A stretch of 64,000 nt of DNA from RUG11247 sp045649485 (GCA_045649485.1 JAZRPZ010000048.1:15714-79713); one strand, 5' to 3'. Shown: positions 8,288-16,512, counted from the first letter of the stretch. A program made the numbers and translations. Notes: a model not told the origin generated them from the letters alone.

Positions 8288-9406
8288 TTACTTCTCCAGC
8301 AGTTCGGCAGCCTTCTTCAGCTCCTCGATGATGGGGAGATGCTGGGGGCAAACGGATTCGCACTGGCCGCACTCGATGCAGGCGCTGGCCTTGCCGCCCT
8401 TATTGGTGGACCAACCGTAGCCGCCCTTGGCGCCGGCCAGGTTATTGTATACGAGGTAGGTATTCATGTTGCTGAAAATACCGGGGATATTGATCTGCAT
8501 GGGGCAGTCCTTGGTGCAGTACTGGCAGCCGGTGCACTCGATGTGAGGAATTGCGGCCAGCGCAGACTGTGCATCCTCAATCACCTGCTTATCGGCGTCA
8601 TCGAGGGGCTTGAAGGCGGACATGGTCTTCAGGTTATCTTCCATCTGAGCGATGTTGGACATACCGGAGAGCACGGTCACGATGCCGTCGAGGGAAGCTG
8701 CGAAGCGCAGTGCCCAGCTGGAATTGGATGCTTCGGGCTCGGCAGCCTCAAAGATACCGGAAACTGCCTCGGGCAGGTTTGCAAGGCTGCCGCCCTTTAC
8801 GGGCTCCATGATGATGACGGGCTTATTGTGCTTGCGGGCAACTTCGTAGCACTTGCGGGCCTGAACGGAATCGCTCTCCCAGTCAGCATAGTTGATCTGC
8901 AGCTGAACGAATTCCATCTCGGGATGCTTGGTGAGCAGGTCGTCCAGAACATCTGCCTTATCGTGGAAGGAGAAGCCCACGTGCTTCAGAGTGCCCTTTG
9001 CCTTCTCTTCCAGAACGAAGTTCCAAAGGTCCCATTCATCGAACTTTGCGGTACGGGTATCGCCGCAGTTATGCAGCAGATAGAAATCGAAGTAGCCTGC
9101 TCCGGTGCGGCGCAGGGAGGTCTGCAGCATCTCGCGTGCTTCTTCGGCGGACTTTGCGGCCCATGCGGGCAGCTTGGTGGCCAGCTGGAAGCTCTCGCGG
9201 GGATAGCGGTCTACGAGTGCGGCCTTAACGGCTTCCTCAGACTTGCCGCCGATATAGCCATAGGCGGTGTCAAAGTAGGTGAAGCCTGCCTTCAGGAACA
9301 TATCGACCATAGTCTTGGTCTGCTCGATGTCTACTTCCTTTTCCAGCATGGGCAGTCTCATGAGACCGAAACCCAGCTTGGGGATATCATGACCCAGATA
9401 ACTCAT
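8288..9406 (-). CDS. Aldo/keto reductase with C-terminal 4Fe-4S domain
   Basis: 372 residues from ATG 9406 (GGAGG 11 nt upstream). The N-terminal TIM barrel carries the AKR catalytic tetrad: D46 and Y51 (YFDTAYGY), K78 (LATKLPAW) and H112 (LLHNCGD). The last 80 residues hold two ferredoxin-like clusters, CTGCQYCTKDCP and CIECGQCESVCP. This architecture is common in anaerobes. It reduces aldehydes or ketones, probably with NAD(P)H or an iron-sulfur donor. The divergent MerR gene and operator suggest induction by an electrophile or aldehyde. It is monocistronic with its own terminator. Confidence 0.88.
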   Translation of the reverse strand: MSYLGHDIPKLGFGLMRLPMLEKEVDIEQTKTMVDMFLKAGFTYFDTAYGYIGGKSEEAVKAALVDRYPRESFQLATKLPAWAAKSAEEAREMLQTSLRRTGAGYFDFYLLHNCGDTRTAKFDEWDLWNFVLEEKAKGTLKHVGFSFHDKADVLDDLLTKHPEMEFVQLQINYADWESDSVQARKCYEVARKHNKPVIIMEPVKGGSLANLPEAVSGIFEAAEPEASNSSWALRFAASLDGIVTVLSGMSNIAQMEDNLKTMSAFKPLDDADKQVIEDAQSALAAIPHIECTGCQYCTKDCPMQINIPGIFSNMNTYLVYNNLAGAKGGYGWSTNKGGKASACIECGQCESVCPQHLPIIEELKKAAELLEK

Positions 9407-9460
9407 TTGAAAAGCACCTCCGTGCACCCGTTTACATGGGCGCAAAATTGTGATATTATA

Positions 9461-9491
9461 AGTATACTACATTAAAGTTACTCTAAGGCAA
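9461..9491 (-). promoter_or_regulatory. MerR-type promoter/operator of the aldo/keto reductase
   Basis: On the minus strand, -35 TTGCCT (9491-9486) and -10 TATACT (9466-9461) are separated by 19 bp, the overlong spacer typical of MerR-activated promoters. The spacer contains an imperfect dyad, CTTAGAGT-A-ACTTTAAT, lying between the two boxes as expected for the regulator binding site. Confidence 0.8.
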
Positions 9492-9514
9492 GATTTAATT
9501 AGGAGATTTAACAT

Positions 9515-9904
9515 ATGGCAACTTATAATGTGCATCAGGTGGCAGAAAAGTTCGGTATTTCCGCCCACACCCTGCGCTATTACGACAACGCAGGTCTGTT
9601 TCCCGATATGCAGCGCGATAAAAACGGCGCAAGGATTTTTTCCGATGAACAGCTTGAATGGCTGGGCATCGTAATGTGTCTGCGCTCCACCGGACTTTCT
9701 ATTGCCGAAATAAAGGATTATCTTGCACTGTGCGCCGAGGGAGATTCCACCCTGCAGCAGAGATACGAAATAATCCTGAAGCAGAAAAAGCGCGCCGAAG
9801 AAGAGCGCGCCGAGATAGACAAAAAGCTGGAAGTCCTCTCCCACAAGGTAGCCTATTACGAGAAAGCCATCGCTGAGGCAGGTGCTCTGCCCCTGCACCT
9901 TTAA
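9515..9904 (+). CDS. MerR family transcriptional regulator
   Basis: 129 residues. The N-terminal winged helix-turn-helix begins NVHQVAEKFGISAHTLRYYDNAGLFP (helix 2-turn-recognition region, residues about 5-30) and is followed by the second MerR helix pair (FSDEQLEWLGIVMCLRSTGLSIAEIKDYL). A dimerisation coiled coil follows (about residues 85-120). It is short and lacks a metal-binding Cys set, so it resembles the NmlR/AdhR/TipAN-type regulators that often pair with aldo/keto reductases. It is divergent from that gene with an intergenic 19-bp-spacer promoter, so it most likely activates it and autoregulates. RBS AGGAG. Confidence 0.9.
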   Translation: MATYNVHQVAEKFGISAHTLRYYDNAGLFPDMQRDKNGARIFSDEQLEWLGIVMCLRSTGLSIAEIKDYLALCAEGDSTLQQRYEIILKQKKRAEEERAEIDKKLEVLSHKVAYYEKAIAEAGALPLHL

Positions 9905-10095
9905 GGAGAGAGGGGCCATAGCCCCGACCAGGGCGAAGTGAATTGGAAATTCGCCGTCCGTAGCAGTTGGTGTCCGAAGGACAGCAACTGCCGACTTCGC
10001 TAAAGGGACTGAGTCCCTTTGGAATCCCATGCTGGGGGAAAATAATTTTAGATATTGTCCGTCAGCCGCCCGGGGACCCAGCCCCGGACGACTGA
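9905..10095 (+). repeat. 3'-UTR repeat element, copy B (expanded)
   Basis: Same family as copy A, 6 nt after the merR stop. Stem 1 GGGGC/GCCCC (9912-9925). Stem 2 AAAGGGAC/GTCCCTTT (10002-10020). Spacer GGAATCCCATGCTGGGGG (10021-10038). Stem 3 TCAG..CCGGGG/CCCCGG..CTGA. It differs by a 76-nt insertion (9926-10001) between stems 1 and 2, which itself contains a GCAGTTG/CAACTGC hairpin. Confidence 0.78.
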
Positions 10096-10102
10096 GGTTA
10101 TG

Positions 10103-10143
10103 AAAAAAGGATGCATGAACTTTTAAGTCATGCATCCTTTTTT
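10103..10143. terminator. Bidirectional terminator
   Basis: Perfect 16-bp inverted repeat AAAAAAGGATGCATGA / TCATGCATCCTTTTTT (10103-10118 and 10128-10143) between convergent merR and the metallo-hydrolase gene. Confidence 0.9.
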
Positions 10144-10151
10144 GTATTTTC

Positions 10152-10883
10152 TTATACTTCAACTACCATTCCGTCATAAGCCAGATTGACTTCGTAATTT
10201 ACCTTTTCGGCAAGTACGTCGACTTCGGGCTCATTCCACGGCACGATATGGCTGACGATAAGCTTTTTGGTGGTGAACTTTGCAAAGGTCTCCACGGATT
10301 CCGCAAGATGGCAATGGGCTGCTTCGGTAACGACCACATCACAGGGCAGAGTATATGCCGCTGCAGGGAAATCGTCATACTTATTGAAGCCCATATCGCC
10401 GGAAAGCACTATGCGCTTGCCTTCTGCTTCCACCATATAGCCGTATGCGGGGCGGTCGGTCAGGTGCTGGGTACGGATGGCGGTGACCTTTACGTTGCCG
10501 TCATCGTAGAACAGACCTTCCTTCACCTCGGTGTAGGGCGGCATTGCCTCGCGCATATCCTGGCCGTGAGTGACCTCAAGCCAGGCTGCAGCGCCTTCGA
10601 ATGCCTTTATCTCAGGCACATAGATATCGGGGCGCACATCCTTGAAATACCAGGTAAGCAGATCGGTAAATTCGATAATGCCGTTAGTGTGGTCGCCATG
10701 CATATGGGTAAGGAACACTGCCTTCACGTCATGCAGGTCGATCTGGCGCTTCCTGAGTTCGTAGCAGAGCATAACGCCTGCATCGATGATATAGTGCTTA
10801 CCGCCTACAGTGAGCATAACGCTGGTACACTTGCGGTGAGCCTCAGGCACGCCATGGCTGGTGCCAAGGAAAGTTATCTTCAT
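10152..10883 (-). CDS. MBL-fold metallo-hydrolase
   Basis: 243 residues of the metallo-beta-lactamase fold, RNase Z/PqsE-like side: FLGTSHG at the N-terminus, the zinc motif HMHGDH near residue 62, LSGDMGF (metal Asp) near 155, a TEAAHC segment and a terminal SHIVPWNEP near 215. It likely hydrolyses a phosphodiester, lactone or similar substrate. It is the last gene of an operon with the TIM-barrel gene (16 nt upstream) and the Gfo/Idh/MocA oxidoreductase, so a role in degrading a sugar derivative, for example opening a lactone, is a reasonable inference. Confidence 0.82.
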   Translation of the reverse strand: MKITFLGTSHGVPEAHRKCTSVMLTVGGKHYIIDAGVMLCYELRKRQIDLHDVKAVFLTHMHGDHTNGIIEFTDLLTWYFKDVRPDIYVPEIKAFEGAAAWLEVTHGQDMREAMPPYTEVKEGLFYDDGNVKVTAIRTQHLTDRPAYGYMVEAEGKRIVLSGDMGFNKYDDFPAAAYTLPCDVVVTEAAHCHLAESVETFAKFTTKKLIVSHIVPWNEPEVDVLAEKVNYEVNLAYDGMVVEV

Positions 10884-10899
10884 TTCGCTATACCTCGAA

Positions 10900-11736
10900 T
10901 TACAGCTTCAGCACGTTCCTGATATACTCGCGGGAAACCTGTGCAGAATGGAAATTGCAGATCTCGGGGTTATCCAGTTCAACGCACAGCACGCCGTCGT
11001 AGCCCTTTTCCTTCAGTACGTTTACAACGCCCTTGAAGTTTACGGTGCCCAGACCCAGTGCACGGAATGCGCCCATCTTGCCGCGGGGACCTACCGGTAC
11101 GTGAGCGGGATCAACGTCCTTCAGATGCATGTAAGCGATGCGGTCTGCATACTGCTCGCACAGCTTTACGGGGTCGATGCCTGCCAGAGTGGTATGGGCG
11201 GTATCGATGCAGAAGGATACGAATTCGGGGTTGGTATTCTCGGCGAAGAAGTCGATCTGCTCCTGAGAGAATACATAGGTAGCTGCATGGGGATGGAAGC
11301 ACAGGGTAACACCCTTGCTCTTTGCATACTCGCCGACCTTATTGGAGATCTCGGCGATGATCTTGATGCCTTCGGGACGCATTACGGTGTCATCGAAATC
11401 ATCCGGAACGTCGCTGGGAGCGCCGCTCTGGCAGTTGAACCACTTGCCGCCGATCTCGGCCAGCCAGTCGATCTGCTTCTTTGCCTTTGCTACCTCTGCC
11501 TCAACATCCAGAGTGAAGTGACCGTATACGTTTACCAGGGGCAGGTTATACTTCTTGCTGATCTCCAGCTCCTTTTCGGGGCTGAGGAAATCGGAAATGA
11601 AGGCGAAGTTCTCAGCGACTTCATAGCCAAGGAAAGCGATCTCCTTCATGGACTGTTCAAACTTTGCGATCTTTTCCTCATCGGTAGCGTTGGAGCCTGC
11701 GTTCATCCAGGTCCAGCCGGTATATGCGATCTTCAT
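10900..11736 (-). CDS. Sugar phosphate isomerase/epimerase (xylose isomerase-like TIM barrel)
   Basis: 278 residues with the motifs of the IolE/hydroxypyruvate isomerase-like TIM barrel family: VNVYGHF near residue 70, FHPHAATYV near 147, FCIDTAHTTLAG near 180, YMHLKDVDP near 207 and a C-terminal GVLCVELDNPE near 250. The His/Asp/Glu residues at strand ends are the expected divalent metal ligands. It follows the Gfo/Idh/MocA gene by 18 nt and precedes the metallo-hydrolase by 16 nt. Such trios usually act on sugar acids or inositols. The exact substrate is not deducible. Confidence 0.85.
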   Translation of the reverse strand: MKIAYTGWTWMNAGSNATDEEKIAKFEQSMKEIAFLGYEVAENFAFISDFLSPEKELEISKKYNLPLVNVYGHFTLDVEAEVAKAKKQIDWLAEIGGKWFNCQSGAPSDVPDDFDDTVMRPEGIKIIAEISNKVGEYAKSKGVTLCFHPHAATYVFSQEQIDFFAENTNPEFVSFCIDTAHTTLAGIDPVKLCEQYADRIAYMHLKDVDPAHVPVGPRGKMGAFRALGLGTVNFKGVVNVLKEKGYDGVLCVELDNPEICNFHSAQVSREYIRNVLKL

Positions 11737-11754
11737 AATTATCTATCTCCAATC

Positions 11755-12948
11755 TCAATCAAGAATTCCGTGCATGGGGTTATTATACATGGGGTTTGCG
11801 CGCTCGTACTCGGTCTTCAGCTGGATATACTTACCCTCGCGGGAGCTCTTCTCAAAGGAAGTGAGGATCTCGAGCACGTGATGCTGCTGCTTATAGTTAC
11901 ACCTTGCTTCGCGGCCGGTCTCGATTGCCTTGCACATATCGGAAAGGCCCAGTGCGCGGCTGTTCTCGCGATAATCGAACATCAGGGGAATCTCCTTATA
12001 ACCCAGATAAGGATCCCTGATCTTCTCCATCAGTGCGGGGTCACCGGCGCCGATGGGCTTCTGGTCTTCGGGACGCAGCAGGTAGATGGGACCATCGAAG
12101 GTATTGGGATCGGGCACGATCAGGGTTCCCTTGGTGCCGTAGATCTCGAACCTTGCCTGAGAGAAAGGTCCGTAGTATACATCGAAAGTGGTGAACAGGG
12201 TGGCGATAGCGCCGTTCTTGAACTGCAGGGTGCCTGCCAGATAGGTATCTACATCAACATCAACAACTTCGCCGTAGTGGGGCTGAGAAGTGATGGTGCG
12301 GGTAGCGAAGGACTTCTTGGTGCGGCCCATAACGCCCTCAACGGGACCCAGCAGGTTGACCAGTGCGGTTACATAGTAGGGGCCCATATCCATCATGGGG
12401 CCGCCGCCGCGCTTATAATAGAATTCGGGATCGGGATGCCAGGTCTCATGGCCGTGGCAGATCATTGCGCAGGTAGCGCCTACGGGATCGCCGATGACGC
12501 CGTCGTCAATGAGCTTACGGCAGGTCTGGATGCCTGCGCCCATGAAGGTATCGGGAGCGCCACCCATGAACAGGCCCTTTTCCTCTGCCAGTGCTACCAG
12601 CTCATCGCCCTCTTCCATATCAGCTGCCAGGGGCTTCTCGGAGAATACGTGCTTGCCGTGCAGCAGAGCCTGCTTGGTTACTTCGTAATGCTCATAGGGA
12701 CGGGTGATATTCAGTACGACATCTACCTCAGGATCGTTGAATGCTTCGTACATATCCTTATAGATCTTGGGGGTAACGCAATCGAAGCCCTTCTTCTGCT
12801 GCTCGATGACGTAATCAACGCCCTTCTGTGCGCGTTCGGGGATAAGGTCGCACACGCCGATGAGGCTGACTTCCTTGAAGGTTTCGGTCAGATTCTTGAG
12901 ATAGATTCCGCTGATAGCGCCTACGCCGATCATTGCGATCTTTACCAT
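11755..12948 (-). CDS. Gfo/Idh/MocA family oxidoreductase
   Basis: 397 residues from ATG 12948, chosen because AGGAGG lies 10 nt upstream and the longer frame runs through the promoter. The N-terminal Rossmann motif is IGVGAISG (residues about 6-13), followed by the family EKPLA motif (FSEKPLAADM near residue 95) and a C-terminal alpha/beta domain with GPYYV and a GTLIVPDP region. Members oxidise or reduce sugars and sugar derivatives with NAD(P). It is the first gene of a three-gene operon with an inverted repeat over its start region. Confidence 0.88.
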   Translation of the reverse strand: MVKIAMIGVGAISGIYLKNLTETFKEVSLIGVCDLIPERAQKGVDYVIEQQKKGFDCVTPKIYKDMYEAFNDPEVDVVLNITRPYEHYEVTKQALLHGKHVFSEKPLAADMEEGDELVALAEEKGLFMGGAPDTFMGAGIQTCRKLIDDGVIGDPVGATCAMICHGHETWHPDPEFYYKRGGGPMMDMGPYYVTALVNLLGPVEGVMGRTKKSFATRTITSQPHYGEVVDVDVDTYLAGTLQFKNGAIATLFTTFDVYYGPFSQARFEIYGTKGTLIVPDPNTFDGPIYLLRPEDQKPIGAGDPALMEKIRDPYLGYKEIPLMFDYRENSRALGLSDMCKAIETGREARCNYKQQHHVLEILTSFEKSSREGKYIQLKTEYERANPMYNNPMHGILD

Positions 12949-12986
12949 AATAAACGACCTCCTGTGAAGTATCTGTTTGCTAACAC

Positions 12987-13019
12987 TATCATCACAAATG
13001 ACGATATTTCTTGATGATA
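12987..13019 (-). promoter_or_regulatory. Operator-like inverted repeat of the Gfo/Idh/MocA operon
   Basis: Perfect 8-bp half-sites TATCATCA (12987-12994) and TGATGATA (13012-13019), 17 nt apart, overlapping the predicted transcription start just 3' of the -10 box. This is a position expected for a repressor site. The binding protein is not identified. Confidence 0.45.
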
Positions 13020-13047
13020 TATTAACGCACAAAGCGTATATTGTCAA
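13019..13047 (-). promoter_or_regulatory. Sigma-A promoter of the Gfo/Idh/MocA operon
   Basis: Minus strand TTGACA (13047-13042), 17-bp spacer, TAATAT (13024-13019). Predicted 5' UTR about 65 nt. Confidence 0.75.
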
Positions 13048-13072
13048 CGCCGCAGCACATCATTTTTTAATA

Positions 13073-13101
13073 TTGACCACTGTGCACCATGGTTGTATAA
13101 T
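13073..13101 (+). promoter_or_regulatory. Sigma-A promoter of proC
   Basis: TTGACC (13073-13078), 17-bp spacer, TATAAT (13096-13101). The start of transcription near 13108 excludes the longer upstream frame. Confidence 0.85.
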
Positions 13102-13132
13102 CATATCAACAAAAACACTCGGAGGCACGAAC

Positions 13133-13921
13133 ATGGCAAAATACGATCTTGGTTTCATTGGCACCGGCAGCATGGGCAGCGCGCTTGCCGCCATGCCCTG
13201 CAGGCTTTTCCCCGAAAAGGTCATTGTCTCCAACCGCACCCGTGAAAAGGCGGAAAAGCTTGCCGAAAAATACGGCTGCGCTGTGGGCTGCTGCTTCGAT
13301 GCGGCAAAGGACAGCCGTTATATCGTCATCGGCACTCTGCCCGGCGCTGTATGTGATACCATCAAGCGCATCATGCCCGAGCTTACCTCTTCCAAGGAGC
13401 GCAAGGTCATCGTAAGCATGGCAAGCGGCGTATCCCTCGCCGAGATGGAAGCCATCTCCGGAAACATTCCCGTTATCCGCATCATGCCCAACACCCCCGT
13501 TGCCGTAGGCAAGGGACTTATATTCTACTGCGCAGGCAGTCTCGCTACCGAGGACGATGTAAACGGACTCATCGAACTGCTCTCCTGCGCCGGCGCGATG
13601 GAGCAGCTGGACGAGAAGCTCTTCGGAGCAGGCAGCGCGGTCGCCGGCTGCGGTCCCGCCTTTGCCGCCATTTTCATCGATGCACTCGCAGATGCCGGCG
13701 TTAAGACCGGTCTGCCCCGCGCAAAGGCTATCCGCTTTGCCGAGCAGATGATCCTGGGCACCGCACAGCTGGCCCTCGACACCGGCAAGCATCCCGCACA
13801 GCTCCGCGACGAAGTCGCCAGCCCCGGCGGCGCAACCATTGAAGGCATCCAGGCCCTCGAAGAAGGCGGCTTCCGCGCTGCGACCATAAAAGCAGTGATA
13901 GAGGCGTGGAAGAAGCACTGA
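13133..13921 (+). CDS. proC: Pyrroline-5-carboxylate reductase
   Basis: 262 residues from ATG 13133 (GGAGG 7 nt upstream). The Rossmann motif GFIGTGSMG opens the protein. IRIMPNTPVAVGKGL near residue 122 and the C-terminal signature region (VASPGGATIEGIQALEEGGFR) are diagnostic of P5C reductase. It converts 1-pyrroline-5-carboxylate to L-proline with NAD(P)H in the cytoplasm, the last step of proline synthesis. Length matches the family. It is transcribed alone from its own promoter and followed by repeat copy C. Confidence 0.93.
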   Translation: MAKYDLGFIGTGSMGSALAAMPCRLFPEKVIVSNRTREKAEKLAEKYGCAVGCCFDAAKDSRYIVIGTLPGAVCDTIKRIMPELTSSKERKVIVSMASGVSLAEMEAISGNIPVIRIMPNTPVAVGKGLIFYCAGSLATEDDVNGLIELLSCAGAMEQLDEKLFGAGSAVAGCGPAFAAIFIDALADAGVKTGLPRAKAIRFAEQMILGTAQLALDTGKHPAQLRDEVASPGGATIEGIQALEEGGFRAATIKAVIEAWKKH

Positions 13922-14057
13922 GTTACGCCAGAGGGCTCTGCCCTCTGGACACCCGCTCAAGGGACGATTGTCCCTTGAGAATCCCTTGCTGAAGGGATTC
14001 TGATTTTTGATGTGTATTCCGTTGCACGTCGCGGGGCCCAACCCGCTCCGCGCAAGG
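13922..14057 (+). repeat. 3'-UTR repeat element, copy C
   Basis: Stem 1 CCAGAGGGC/GCCCTCTGG (13928-13948). Stem 2 TCAAGGGAC/GTCCCTTGA (13957-13978). The conserved GAATCCC here forms its own hairpin, GAATCCCTT/AAGGGATTC (13979-14000). Stem 3 TTGC..GCGGG/CCCGC..GCAA around GCCCAA (14022-14055). It starts 6 nt after the proC stop and abuts the AT-rich HNH region. Confidence 0.78.
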
Positions 14058-14217
14058 AAATAAATATAGAGTTATCTTCAAAAAGGTAGCTCCCCTGTTT
14101 CACGTATTGCTATTGAAATCAAATACTCCAAAAGTTCCAATATTGAACTCTTTACCAAATTAATCTCCATTCAAGAATGAACGCCATTTCCCTAATTTCT
14201 ATATAAAGGTATTCAAC

Positions 14218-14979
14218 ATGAAGCAATGTATAAAGTGCATGGAATATAAAGAAATCTCTGATTTTGTAAAAAGGGGTGATGGGACTAGAAACATATGTAA
14301 AACCTGCTATAATCTAAGCAAGCGCAAGACTCCATTGCCAAAGATATGTAAAGAAAACCATAAACACTGTGCTAGATGCAACAAAGAAAAGCCTTTATTC
14401 GAATTCAATATGCGCTTAATTTCAGGCAAGTATCGTTATTTCAGTTACTGCAAGGAATGCGAGAAGAAAATAAACAATACGCGTTATGCGCACAAATGTA
14501 TTCAATGTGGAAAAGAATACAAAAGCGGTCGCAAAGATTCTCAACTATGCGAAAGTTGTAAAAACTTGAAATTTAGCAATGCAGGTCGAGAAAGGTTTAT
14601 TCAACGAAATCGTATTCCAGAAAATAATCCTTGGTATGGAAAACCTCGCATAGGTAGTGACAATCCGAACTATAATCCTGATAAGACCGAAGAGGAACGT
14701 GAGGCTGGTCGCATTATTCCGGGATATAAAGACTGGATACAAAACGTTTATCAACGTGATCACTATACATGTCAATGTTGTGGCAATAACCATGGTGGCA
14801 ATCTAAATGCGCATCATCTTGACGGCTACAACTGGTGCAAAGAACGCCGAACCGATCCTGCTAATGGTGTTACGCTTTGTGACGAATGCCATACTAAATT
14901 TCATAAGAAATATGGATTCCGGAACAACACCAAAGAACAATACATTGAATTCTTATTATCTTCCACAAAAAAGTACTGA
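14218..14979 (+). CDS. HNH endonuclease with zinc-ribbon array
   Basis: 253 residues, strongly basic. Several CxxC pairs (CIKC, CKTC, CARC, CKEC, CIQC, CESC) form about three zinc ribbons in residues 1-120. A NUMOD3-like loop (NPWYGKPRIGSDNPNY) lies near residue 140. The HNH domain follows: CQCCGNNHGGNLNAHHLDGYNW (paired Cys, His-His) and LCDECHTKFHKKYG. This layout is typical of phage or free-standing homing-type HNH nucleases, which make double-strand breaks or nicks. The gene is visibly more AT-rich than its neighbours and uses codons such as ATA, AGA and TTA that are rare around it, suggesting recent transfer. No intron or phage genes flank it. Confidence 0.82.
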   Translation: MKQCIKCMEYKEISDFVKRGDGTRNICKTCYNLSKRKTPLPKICKENHKHCARCNKEKPLFEFNMRLISGKYRYFSYCKECEKKINNTRYAHKCIQCGKEYKSGRKDSQLCESCKNLKFSNAGRERFIQRNRIPENNPWYGKPRIGSDNPNYNPDKTEEEREAGRIIPGYKDWIQNVYQRDHYTCQCCGNNHGGNLNAHHLDGYNWCKERRTDPANGVTLCDECHTKFHKKYGFRNNTKEQYIEFLLSSTKKY

Positions 14980-14980
14980 A

Positions 14981-15032
14981 GGCGCTGTCTCAAATGGCTA
15001 TACAAAGCCAATAGAGACAGCGCCCTATTTTT
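14981..15032 (+). terminator. Terminator of the HNH gene
   Basis: Perfect stem GGCGCTGTCTC (14981-14991) / GAGACAGCGCC (15014-15024) with an inner TGGCT/AGCCA pairing, followed by CTATTTTT. It may also serve the convergent serine hydrolase. Confidence 0.85.
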
Positions 15033-16512
15033 AAGACATCATCCTGCCCGAAGCGAAGCCCTGATAGTCATCAAGGAACCATTCGGCGTGCTTAAGGCCG
15101 TGGAGGGTGACGGTATCGCCCTTGAAGCCTGCCACTATGCGCAGCTGGCCCAGATAGATATCGGCGATATGGACATAAATCATCAGGCTGTCGGGCATGG
15201 TCCAGGCGGCGGAAACGTAGGTATCATAGCCTTTATCCATGATATCGCTGATGCGCCTGCCGGAATACTTTTCGGGCAGTTCGCACTTGATGTTTTTTCC
15301 GATGCCGAAGGGCAGCTCGTGGTAGCCGGTGGCATTTTCGTAGGACATGAGGCCTTCATCGCCGTTGAAATCGAACTTCACGCGCTTGATGCCCATATGG
15401 TTTTCGCGCATGAGGTACCACTTGCCGTTTATCTCGGGTACGATGGGCGAAGTCTTTTCGCCGTTTACATATTCAAGTTCGAGGCTGTCGCCCAGTTTTT
15501 CGAGGCTGGCATTTGCTGCGGCATCCTCAGGCAGAGGTTCATCGGATACATACGGGAAAAGCTTCGCCCAGAGGCCGGTAAAGATCGCCTGCTTACGGCC
15601 GGTGATCATAAGCTCCTCATAGCCGGTGGTCACGATGAGCAGATCCTTTTCGGGGAAGCACAGCGCATACTGACCGCCCATACCGTAGAAGGCAAATCCG
15701 CCGTGGCGCAGCATCCAGAACTGATAGCCATAGCCCTGACCGAAATCGTCGGAGGAGGCATACAGCGAATTATCTATCTGCTTGCTGGTGGCTTCGATCA
15801 TATAGTCACGGGGCAGTATCTGCCTGCCTTCATGCTCGCCGTAGTGCATACACAGGTTGGCAAACTGCGCGAATTCACGGGCAGTGGCACACACGCCGGA
15901 GCCGCCCCATTCGGTGCCGTCGGGAGTCTCCACGCAGAAGATATCCTCCCCTACGCCTATCTCGTCAAACACAGGGCGCAGCACTTCGATGAAATTCTTG
16001 CCCGCTACCTTTCTGATGATATAGCAGAGTATGGTAGTGCCGGAGGTGCAGTAGCTGAACACGCTGCCGGGCACATGGGAGACCTCGTCATTGAAGAAGG
16101 TCTCCGCCCAGTCGGGCTCGTCCACGCCGTAGTTAGCGCCCTTGGTATATGCGGAGGACATGCGCAGCAGGTCGCGGATGGTGCACTGGTCAAGATAGGG
16201 GTCTATGGTGCGTCCCATAACCTTTTCGGGGAAATACTTCACTATCCTGTCATCAAGGCTCAAGAGGCCCTTGCCTGCCAGATAGCCGATTGCCACGGAA
16301 GTAAAGCTCTTTGAACAGGAATACAGCCTGTGACGGAAGTCCTTATCGAAGGGCTTCCAGTACTTTTCGAATACCACCTTGCCGTGACGGATGATCATCA
16401 CGCTGTGCATCGCCAGTTTTTCGTCCAGTATGCCCTGCACATAGTTTTCTATTGCTTTGGAGGGTATGCCTTCCTTTTCGGGAGTGGAAACGGGGAAGAA
16501 TTTATCGGCCAT
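15031..16512 (-). CDS. Serine hydrolase, class C beta-lactamase-like
   Basis: 493 residues. The N-terminal 330 form a penicillin-binding/beta-lactamase (S12) fold: the SxxK motif is SCSK near residue 68 (LYSCSKSFTSVAIG), the second motif falls in the region FSYCTSGTTIL near 150, and GGQYALCFPEK near 278 fits the third-strand region. There is no signal peptide, so it is cytoplasmic. Such proteins are usually esterases or peptidases rather than antibiotic-inactivating enzymes. A C-terminal extension of about 130 residues resembles the lipocalin-like tail seen in this group. It follows the nucleoside hydrolase gene by 15 nt. Confidence 0.78.
   Translation of the reverse strand: MADKFFPVSTPEKEGIPSKAIENYVQGILDEKLAMHSVMIIRHGKVVFEKYWKPFDKDFRHRLYSCSKSFTSVAIGYLAGKGLLSLDDRIVKYFPEKVMGRTIDPYLDQCTIRDLLRMSSAYTKGANYGVDEPDWAETFFNDEVSHVPGSVFSYCTSGTTILCYIIRKVAGKNFIEVLRPVFDEIGVGEDIFCVETPDGTEWGGSGVCATAREFAQFANLCMHYGEHEGRQILPRDYMIEATSKQIDNSLYASSDDFGQGYGYQFWMLRHGGFAFYGMGGQYALCFPEKDLLIVTTGYEELMITGRKQAIFTGLWAKLFPYVSDEPLPEDAAANASLEKLGDSLELEYVNGEKTSPIVPEINGKWYLMRENHMGIKRVKFDFNGDEGLMSYENATGYHELPFGIGKNIKCELPEKYSGRRISDIMDKGYDTYVSAAWTMPDSLMIYVHIADIYLGQLRIVAGFKGDTVTLHGLKHAEWFLDDYQGFASGRMMS

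Noticed and set aside
7919..9475. Plus-strand frame of over 500 codons opposite the aldo/keto reductase
   Set aside because: The translation is low-complexity Leu/Ala/Gly without domain pattern and lies opposite a gene with catalytic residues and two Fe-S motifs.
10861..13014. Antisense open frame opposite the TIM-barrel and Gfo/Idh/MocA genes
   Set aside because: Same codon-bias artefact. The minus-strand genes have motifs, promoters and ribosome binding sites.
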